Below, piece after piece: positions 58,261 to 64,000 of a stretch of 64,000 nt of DNA. The notes beneath the pieces were generated by a model. The model was not told where the DNA came from, searched no databases, and worked only from the letters and a program-made list of their open reading frames with translations. The DNA is from Paenibacillus sophorae (lineage in GTDB: Bacteria; Bacillota; Bacilli; Paenibacillales; Paenibacillaceae), in contig NZ_CP076607.1 in the NCBI RefSeq assembly GCF_018966525.1, forward strand, positions 992,001 to 1,056,000. The letters run 5' to 3'. How positions within the stretch are numbered: the stretch's first letter is position 1; every line of letters starts with the position of its first letter. The translations under genes and the position numbers were made by a program.

Positions 58261-59328
58261 TTACTGCCCGTCCGGCAAAAATTCGTTGGTAAACGCCTTG
58301 TCGGCCTCCAGCGGTTTGTCCAGCAGCTTCAGCCCGTACATCCAGTCGGCGTAATTTTTCCATACAGCGGTCTTCTGCTCACCCCACCGGGCGGCGTCGT
58401 CCTTGTATTTCGGGCTGAGCCATTCCTGGCTGGCCTGAACGAGCTTCGCGTCAAGATCGGGAACCGCCTTGATCAGAATATCGGCAGCCTCCTTCGGATG
58501 GTCGATCGCATATTGATAACCCCTAGACGTTGCCTTCAAAAAGGCTTTGACCACCTCTGGATTCTCGGCGATCTCTTTCTCGCTTGTCGTCAGCACCGGC
58601 GTGTAGTAATCGAGCTGCGGCGCGTAATCCTTCAAATACAGCATATCCAGCGGCTCGCCGCGCAGCTTCGCTTCAATACCGGTCCAAGCGTAGAAGATCC
58701 AGGCAAAGTCAATGTCACGCTTAACAGCCGTAAAATAGTCCGCTTCGCCGATGGTGACCTGCTTGACCTTCTTCACGTCGCCGCCGACCGGGTCCATAAT
58801 GGCCTTCATGGAAGCTTCTTCGACCGGCGATCCCCAGCCGCCGTAAGTTTTGCCTTCGAAATTCTTCGGCGACTTGATGCCCCGGTCGACCGGAGCCGCG
58901 AAGCCGGATGTGTTATGCTGGATAATCGCCGCGATGGACACGAGTGGGACGCCCTGAATACGTGCCAGCGTCAGACTGTCCTGTGCGCCGACGCCGAAGG
59001 CGGCTTCTCCCGAGGTGACCATCGTATCTGCGCCCGCCGATCCCGGCTGCACAATATCTACATCAAGGCCCTCCTCCGCGTAGTAGCCGAGCTCTTTGGC
59101 GACATACAGTCCGGTGTGATTCGTGTTCGGCGTCCAGTCGAGCGCGACCTTTACCGGCGTCGCCGCTTTGGGCGAGCTTTGGGCGGAAGCGGATGCCTCC
59201 GGCGAAGCGGAAGCAGGGGTTCCCTGAGCGCCGCCCGCGTTTCCTCCCGAATTATTGCCGCCGCATCCCGCCGCTGTCAGTATGAACAGGCAGGTTAGGC
59301 ACAGTGATAACCATTTTTTGACTCCCAT
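58261..59328 (-). CDS. thiY: HMP/thiamine-precursor ABC substrate-binding lipoprotein (ThiY-like)
   Basis: A 355-residue NMT1/THI5-like binding protein with lipobox LTAAGC (lipidated Cys near 22) and a Gly/Ser/Ala-rich linker. The family opening VKVALDWTPNTNHTGLYVAKELGYY is near residues 58-82. It captures formylaminopyrimidine or hydroxymethylpyrimidine outside the cell. First gene behind the TPP riboswitch; AAAGGAGAG precedes the ATG. Confidence 0.93.
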   Translation of the reverse strand: MGVKKWLSLCLTCLFILTAAGCGGNNSGGNAGGAQGTPASASPEASASAQSSPKAATPVKVALDWTPNTNHTGLYVAKELGYYAEEGLDVDIVQPGSAGADTMVTSGEAAFGVGAQDSLTLARIQGVPLVSIAAIIQHNTSGFAAPVDRGIKSPKNFEGKTYGGWGSPVEEASMKAIMDPVGGDVKKVKQVTIGEADYFTAVKRDIDFAWIFYAWTGIEAKLRGEPLDMLYLKDYAPQLDYYTPVLTTSEKEIAENPEVVKAFLKATSRGYQYAIDHPKEAADILIKAVPDLDAKLVQASQEWLSPKYKDDAARWGEQKTAVWKNYADWMYGLKLLDKPLEADKAFTNEFLPDGQ

Positions 59329-59465
59329 TATATAGTCTCTCCTTTGTCTTGCCGCCCCGGGCAGCGATGCCTGAAGCGGCGGGTATTCCCGCTTCCATAA
59401 AAGCTTACCTGCAAATCACGAAGCCGCTTGGGGGACCACGGGAATTTGCGCAAACCTGAAATGCC
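59329..59465 (-). other. thiY leader without further genes
   Basis: This is the untranslated stretch between the riboswitch terminator and the thiY start. Nothing else is recognised in it. Confidence 0.4.
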
Positions 59466-59494
59466 AAAAAAGCGCCCCTGAACATTCGGGACGC
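59466..59494 (-). terminator. Riboswitch expression-platform terminator
   Basis: On the minus strand GCGTCCC pairs with GGGGCGC around GAATGTTCA, followed by TTTTTT. It lies about 45 bases after the TPP aptamer and before thiY, so TPP probably stops transcription here. Confidence 0.75.
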
Positions 59495-59539
59495 GGCGGA
59501 GTGCATGACGGCGGCGGTCTCTTTACGACCACGCGCTTA

Positions 59540-59630
59540 AGGCTTTCCTACGCTGGCATTATCCAGATCAGGTATAAGGGTCAGTATCTTGCGGGATACA
59601 CTCTCAGCCGGCCATAATTCCAGCACCCCA
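59540..59630 (-). ncRNA. TPP riboswitch (THI element)
   Basis: Read on the minus strand it begins GGGGTGCTGG and contains GGCTGAGAG, GACCC, ACCTGATCTGGATAATGCCA and GCGTAGG in order and spacing typical of the TPP aptamer. It precedes the thiamine-precursor transport operon on the same strand, with a terminator in between. Confidence 0.95.
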
Positions 59631-59969
59631 AGGTTTATGAAGTTTCGGGTATTCCTTGCTGTTTACGCTGTAATTATAGACGCAAGGTTCTGAAGTTGTC
59701 CAGTACCATGGCCGATTCTGAAGCCGTCATTTAATAATACCGCCGCCCATGTGCCAGGGAACAGTGCATGGAAGACGCCATCAGTGCGAAGTATTGGAGA
59801 AAAGCACGGTATTTGCCGGGAAATAACCTGGGAAATTAAAAAATCGGGATATGGAAAAAAATTACGCGAAATATGGCGGTTATTTGGGGTGAATTTCCGT
59901 CTTTTCCAGAAAAACATGCTATAATGACCTCAGGTTGCTGCATTTTTGTGGGCCAAAAGGAGGGTGTTC
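59631..59969. other. Gap between the TPP riboswitch and the EAL gene
   Basis: No gene is supported. A TATAAT at 59920-59925 preceded by TGC forms an extended -10 box suited to the EAL gene. The minus-strand promoter of the thi operon should also lie here but is not clear. Confidence 0.45.
59917..59925 (+). promoter_or_regulatory. Extended -10 promoter for the EAL gene
   Basis: TGCTATAAT is an extended -10 element 45 bases before the EAL gene; the -35 region is weak, which is tolerated with extended -10 boxes. Confidence 0.5.
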
Positions 59970-61022
59970 ATGAACTGTATTCATTGTTCCCCTATTGAAC
60001 CAATTGAAGACAAGGGAATCCTAAAAATTCGGCGCGCATCTCCTTCACTTGCATCCGCTGTTCAAGCGTCCGGTTTTATACTTAAATCTTTTCGGGAAGA
60101 GGTATGCGAGATTTCTTACAGCACCCGGGAACAGCTGCTGAATGTGATGAAGCTGATCGAGTCCGCGAAGGAAGCGGCGCTTCTGACCATATCCATAATC
60201 GGAACAGGAGCCGCAAGTGAGTTGGAACGGTGGATGTCGCTCTCCCAGCTTCAGGTCCGCTTTAGCAATCATTCACTCATCGATATTATCGCCAATAAAG
60301 AATTTTGCAGCTATTTGCAGCCGATTGTCGATTCTTCCGAGAAGATTGTCGGCTTTGAGTTTTTGCTGCGGCCGCTGCAGCAAGGCACGCCGTTTCAGCC
60401 GCATATACTGTTTGAGGTGGCAAGAGAAAGCGGATTTCATTCCTTTTTGGACCGGGCCGCGCGCATCTCCGCCATCGAATCCAGCGCCAAGCTGCTGCCT
60501 CACGGAATTAAACGGTTCATCAATTTTCTGCCCTCTTCCATTTATGACCCCCAATACTGTCTGACCCATACATTTGAGGCGATCGAGCAGCAGGGCCTAA
60601 GGCCGGAGGATTTTGTGTTTGAGGTGGTGGAAACGGAAGAAATCGAAGATATTTCGCATCTCACCTATATATTTGCCGAGTGCCGAAGCCATGGCGCTTT
60701 TGTTGCGCTCGACGACGTCGGCGCGGGCTACTCCACGGTGGAGGTGATGTCCAGCCTAAAGCCGGATTATGTGAAGATTGACCGGGGGCTGATCAGCTTT
60801 TGCGATCAGGATGCCGGCAAGCAGCAAGCCGTTAAGGAGATTATGGAGAGAGCCGGAGAGTTTGGCGGAATAGTGCTGGCCGAAGGAATCGAGCGGCGGG
60901 AGGAATTTCAGTTCTGCCGGGAGCTCGGTATTCCTTTGGCGCAGGGCTACCTGTTCGGCAAGCCTGCGCAGGCGCCGCCAAGGCATTTTCTCATGCAGAC
61001 GGAATTTGTTAATATGGAATAA
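59970..61022 (+). CDS. EAL-domain c-di-GMP phosphodiesterase
   Basis: A 350-residue cytosolic protein with an N-terminal region (1-105) of unknown type starting MNCIHCSP, and an EAL domain (about 110-345). The signature is EFLLR rather than EALLR near residue 129. The other catalytic residues look present: Asn in FINFLP, Glu in FEVVETEE, the Asp pair in ALDDVGAGYS, Lys in VKIDRG and Glu in AEGIER. Hydrolysis of c-di-GMP is therefore likely. AAGGAGGG precedes the ATG at 59970. Confidence 0.85.
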   Translation: MNCIHCSPIEPIEDKGILKIRRASPSLASAVQASGFILKSFREEVCEISYSTREQLLNVMKLIESAKEAALLTISIIGTGAASELERWMSLSQLQVRFSNHSLIDIIANKEFCSYLQPIVDSSEKIVGFEFLLRPLQQGTPFQPHILFEVARESGFHSFLDRAARISAIESSAKLLPHGIKRFINFLPSSIYDPQYCLTHTFEAIEQQGLRPEDFVFEVVETEEIEDISHLTYIFAECRSHGAFVALDDVGAGYSTVEVMSSLKPDYVKIDRGLISFCDQDAGKQQAVKEIMERAGEFGGIVLAEGIERREEFQFCRELGIPLAQGYLFGKPAQAPPRHFLMQTEFVNME

Positions 61023-61096
61023 TAACGCCTTTGCGCGCCGGACAGATCTTTTCGAGTAAGTCCGGCCAGCACGAAGGGCAAGAAGGAGGTGCTGCC

Positions 61097-61771
61097 ATGA
61101 GCGGCACTTTGCTGTATATCGAGGACGATCCGCAAATTGCCGGTCCCGTCGCCAGAGATCTGAAGGATCGCGGCTATGCCGTCCGTTGGCTGCAGAGTGG
61201 AGAACGGGCCGTGGAAGAGGCGGATGGCTGCCAGTTGGTTATTCTGGATGTCATGCTGCCGGGATTGGACGGATTCACGGTGGGCCAGCGATTAAAGAAG
61301 ATTTTTCCTGACATTCCCATTCTGATGCTCTCAGCGAGAACGTCCATCGACGACAAGCTTCAGGGTCTGGGGTTCGCCGATGATTATTTGACCAAACCGT
61401 TTCATCCGGATGAGCTTGCCGCGAGAATCGGGGTTTTGCTGCGGCGTGCGGGCAGCATTTCATCTTCGCCGCTTTCACTGGGGCATCTAACCGTCTATGA
61501 AGAGGAGAACCGGATTGTTCTGGCGGAGAGCGGGGAAGAAATACCGCTGACGGGCAAGCAGTTTCAGATTTTCTTTTACCTCTTGCGCCACCTCGGCCAG
61601 ATTATGACCAAAGAACAAATTTATGAAGCGGTCTGGGGGGAGCCCTATATGGAAGGGGACAAGACCCTGATGGTACATATCCGTTATTTGCGCGAAAAGC
61701 TGGAGAAAGACCCTGCAATGCCGGAAATTATTGAGACGGTCCGGGGCATCGGATACAGGGTCAAGGCATGA
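61097..61771 (+). CDS. OmpR-family response regulator
   Basis: A 224-residue regulator with a receiver domain (phosphoacceptor Asp51 in LVILDVMLPGLDG, switch Lys in YLTKPF) and a C-terminal winged helix (GKQFQIFFYLLRHLGQIMTKEQIYEAVWG). GAAGGAGGTG precedes the ATG at 61097. It overlaps the kinase gene (ATGA). An ABC ATPase of the lantibiotic/bacitracin resistance type follows, so the system probably responds to cell-envelope attack. Confidence 0.93.
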   Translation: MSGTLLYIEDDPQIAGPVARDLKDRGYAVRWLQSGERAVEEADGCQLVILDVMLPGLDGFTVGQRLKKIFPDIPILMLSARTSIDDKLQGLGFADDYLTKPFHPDELAARIGVLLRRAGSISSSPLSLGHLTVYEEENRIVLAESGEEIPLTGKQFQIFFYLLRHLGQIMTKEQIYEAVWGEPYMEGDKTLMVHIRYLREKLEKDPAMPEIIETVRGIGYRVKA

Positions 61772-63231
61772 TAAGAAGGAACAGAACCCGAGGACGTCTT
61801 CCTGGATTCCGCCAATCGCTGTTGTCGCGGTACATGCTGATTATCGCGGCAGCCGTGATGTTCTTGCCCGTTATCCTTACTCTTAATATCATCTTAGTTT
61901 CCCTTTCCAGCCACTGGTTTGAGATACGGCGAGACGACAGAACGAAGGCCGAGCTGGAGCTCTACTCCAGCACTGCCAACTTGGAGAATAGATGGCATGA
62001 AGCGGCTCGTCTGCTTGCGGGCAAATCTCCCCGGGAGATTGACACGCGCATAAGGGAACTGGGCGGGAGTTACCAATACGCTTCTATGTTCTGGGTGGAC
62101 GGAACCGGGGTCACCCGGCTGTCGCTTCCTGCGCAGAAGAAGGCGCGCGGGAGCGCCTCCGACAAGGAGACCTCCGTCCCGGGGACATGGACGGTTTCTT
62201 CGGCGATCGCCTTTATGAAAGAAAGCATCAATCGTGATCCGCTGACTATTGTCGCTTTTATCGGCGACCGTTCCGATGCCGGCGAAGGCTTCATGGCCAT
62301 GATGGTTCCGAGGTCCGTGCTGCGGAAAGACGCAAGCAATTTTCCGACTTTGGGGTATGTTGCGGTACTACTCGTCCTGTTCATCGGGTTCGCGGCGGTA
62401 TCCTGGCTGTTCTTCGCCAGAATCCGCAGACGGCTGCTGCGGCTGCAAACCGCGATGACCCTTGACGGCAGGGACGGCCTCCCGGCAGCGATACCAAAGG
62501 GCAAGCCCGATGAGGTGGGTCTGCTGGAGGAGGCATTCAATACGATGGTTGCGGAGCTTAAGGACAGCCGGCGCAGAGAGCGGGAGGAAGAGGAGCTGCG
62601 CAAGCGGCTGATCGCCGATCTGTCCCACGATCTGCGCACGCCGCTTACGGTTGTGCGCAGTCATTTGTTCGAGGTCGGCAAGGAACCGCTGTCCTTGCAG
62701 GGAAGAGAATCGCTCAATCTGATGGATGAGCGCATCGCCGGCCTTGGCGTTCTGATCGACAACCTGCTAAGTTATAATCTGCTTGCAAGCGGCAGGGTGA
62801 AGCTGTCGCCGGAGCGCAAGGATATTCTCAGGCTGCTTCGGGAAAGCGCTGCGGCGTGGTACCCGATATGGATCAAGGAAGGCATGGAGGTTGATATCGA
62901 ACTGGAGGGTGAGCCCTTGTACTGGGAGGTCGATGAGATCTGGTTCAGGCGTGTGCTGGACAATCTGCATCAGAACATCGTGCGCCATGCCAAGGGCGGC
63001 GGTTATGTCGGGATTGCCGCCGAGGACCGCAATGGCACACGCACTGTGGTCATTCGTGACCGCGGAAGGGGCTTAGGCGAAGATTCTCCGGTGAAAGGAG
63101 CGGGGCTCGGACTCGCTATTGTCGATATGCTGCTGTCCCGCATGGAGCTTGCCTGGACGGCTGACAGCACTCCCGAAGGAACCTCGGTCTTCATTTTTCC
63201 GAAAGAGCGGAACAATTTAAACAAAACTTAA
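61768..63231 (+). CDS. Sensor histidine kinase
   Basis: A 487-residue kinase with membrane helices near residues 22-46 and 195-215, an extracytoplasmic domain of about 150 residues between them, a HAMP-like linker, the HisKA block IADLSHDLRTPLTVV (His near 287) and a HATPase domain ending the protein. It is translationally coupled to the regulator. The sizable sensor domain differs from the short loops of BceS-type kinases. Confidence 0.92.
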   Translation: MIRRNRTRGRLPGFRQSLLSRYMLIIAAAVMFLPVILTLNIILVSLSSHWFEIRRDDRTKAELELYSSTANLENRWHEAARLLAGKSPREIDTRIRELGGSYQYASMFWVDGTGVTRLSLPAQKKARGSASDKETSVPGTWTVSSAIAFMKESINRDPLTIVAFIGDRSDAGEGFMAMMVPRSVLRKDASNFPTLGYVAVLLVLFIGFAAVSWLFFARIRRRLLRLQTAMTLDGRDGLPAAIPKGKPDEVGLLEEAFNTMVAELKDSRRREREEEELRKRLIADLSHDLRTPLTVVRSHLFEVGKEPLSLQGRESLNLMDERIAGLGVLIDNLLSYNLLASGRVKLSPERKDILRLLRESAAAWYPIWIKEGMEVDIELEGEPLYWEVDEIWFRRVLDNLHQNIVRHAKGGGYVGIAAEDRNGTRTVVIRDRGRGLGEDSPVKGAGLGLAIVDMLLSRMELAWTADSTPEGTSVFIFPKERNNLNKT

Positions 63232-63293
63232 ACTTCACGGGAAGTCTTCTTTAACCTTGGGGCGGTATGCTGGTTACCGAGGTGAAGAGAGAC

Positions 63294-64000
63294 ATGGAAA
63301 CGGTTATTCAAACGACGGAACTGGTGAAAAAATACCGCGGCCGGATGGCGGTGGATCATCTGGATCTGAGCATCGGGAAAGGCGAGATTTACGGGTTTCT
63401 CGGGCCGAACGGCGCGGGCAAGACGACGACGATCCGTATGCTGCTCGGTCTGATCGCGCCGACGGAGGGGCGCGTCGAAATCTTCGGCAAAGATCTCCGA
63501 AAGGAGAGACTGGATATTCTGCGGAGAGTCGGCTCGCTTGTCGAATCGCCTTCCTACTACGGCCATTTGTCGGCAGTGGAGAACCTGGAGGCGATCCGCC
63601 GCATTCTCGGCGTGCCGAAACGCCGCATCGCCGAGGTGCTGGATATCGTCTCCCTGACCGGAGAAGAGAAGCGTCCGGTCAAGGGATTCTCGCTCGGCAT
63701 GAAGCAGCGGCTCGGCATCGCCGCCGCGCTGCTCGGCAGCCCCGAGCTGCTCATTCTGGATGAGCCGACGAACGGGCTCGACCCGTCCGGCATTCAGGAG
63801 ATCCGCAGCCTGATCATGTCGCTGCCGCAGGAGCACGGCATTACCGTGCTCGTATCCAGCCATCTGCTGAGCGAAATCGAGCAGATGGCGGGAACGGTCG
63901 GCATCATCCGACAAGGCCGGATGATCTACCAGGACACGATTACCCATCTCCGCCAGCGTTCGGCGGGAGAGATGCGGCTGGTCGTGTCGGAGCCGGAGGC
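63294..64000 (+). CDS. ABC transporter ATPase (BcrA/lantibiotic-immunity type), cut by window end
   Basis: The first 235 codons of an ABC ATPase: Walker A GPNGAGKTTTIRMLLG near residue 38, signature FSLGMKQRLGIAAALLG near 130 and Walker B LLILDEPTNGLDPSG near 154. The sequence fits the BcrA/NisF-type exporters that protect against cell-wall antibiotics. The ATG at 63294 follows GAGGTG; an ATG at 63267 is an alternative. The gene runs off the right edge, and a permease gene is expected beyond it. Confidence 0.88.
   Translation, partial: METVIQTTELVKKYRGRMAVDHLDLSIGKGEIYGFLGPNGAGKTTTIRMLLGLIAPTEGRVEIFGKDLRKERLDILRRVGSLVESPSYYGHLSAVENLEAIRRILGVPKRRIAEVLDIVSLTGEEKRPVKGFSLGMKQRLGIAAALLGSPELLILDEPTNGLDPSGIQEIRSLIMSLPQEHGITVLVSSHLLSEIEQMAGTVGIIRQGRMIYQDTITHLRQRSAGEMRLVVSEPE

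Overview
The window looks like chromosomal DNA of a Paenibacillus-type member of the Bacillales. The genes have strong AGGAGG-type ribosome sites, frequent TTG and GTG starts and rho-independent terminators. Several families are typical of this group: AguA/AguB, OdhA/OdhB, SinI/SinR-like proteins, CsoR-CopZ-CopA, a YvfRSTU-like module and LytS/LytT. The bulk is moderately GC-rich. About 4.6-14.2 kb is visibly AT-richer and ends at an IS200/IS605-type remnant, which suggests an acquired island.

Layout. 0.2-4.6 kb: glutamate synthase small subunit, a YfcE-type phosphodiesterase, and the agmatine-to-putrescine pair aguA-aguB. 4.6-14.1 kb (AT-rich island): a GntR/FCD regulator, then an HpaB-type flavin monooxygenase, a flavin-binding split-barrel protein, a nitrilase-family amidase, a DUF2848 protein, a cupin, a CUT1 ABC importer without its own ATPase, and an esterase. 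Two matching 14-bp palindromes, at the regulator's own promoter and ahead of the catabolic genes, point to a GntR-controlled catabolic unit for an unknown substrate. 14.2-21.1 kb: polar amino-acid ABC importer, TerD and TerC proteins, a formate/nitrite channel, a rhodanese and a LysR regulator. 21.1-26.0 kb: a 46-residue gene behind a perfect Fur box, then two c-di-GMP enzymes. 26.1-31.8 kb: a guanine-class purine riboswitch ahead of a FAD-dependent oxidoreductase, then LytS/LytT and an OFA-family MFS carrier with YpdB-like direct repeats in front of it. 31.9-36.4 kb: alpha/beta hydrolase, LysR, a Gal80-like Gfo/Idh/MocA protein and an aldehyde dehydrogenase, with a decayed aldehyde dehydrogenase fragment nearby. 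36.5-40.7 kb: odhA-odhB. 41.1-41.9 kb: a c-di-GMP-I riboswitch followed by an uncalled 50-residue SinI-like gene, facing a SinR-like gene. 42-48 kb: aldo/keto reductase, PadR plus MFS drug exporter, a GGDEF/HD-GYP protein and small membrane proteins. 48.3-52.4 kb: csoR-copZ-copA and a nitroreductase. 52.5-56.1 kb: ABC exporter with a NarL-type two-component system. 56.1-59.7 kb (minus strand): thiamine-precursor uptake operon behind a TPP riboswitch. 60-64 kb: an EAL phosphodiesterase, an OmpR-type two-component system and an ABC ATPase cut by the window edge.

The strongest theme is cyclic-di-GMP. Four enzymes that make or break it lie in the window, and a riboswitch that would read it sits directly ahead of a SinI-like antirepressor gene. 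That would connect c-di-GMP to a Sin-type biofilm switch at the RNA level. The second notable system is the AT-rich catabolic island with its paired GntR palindromes.
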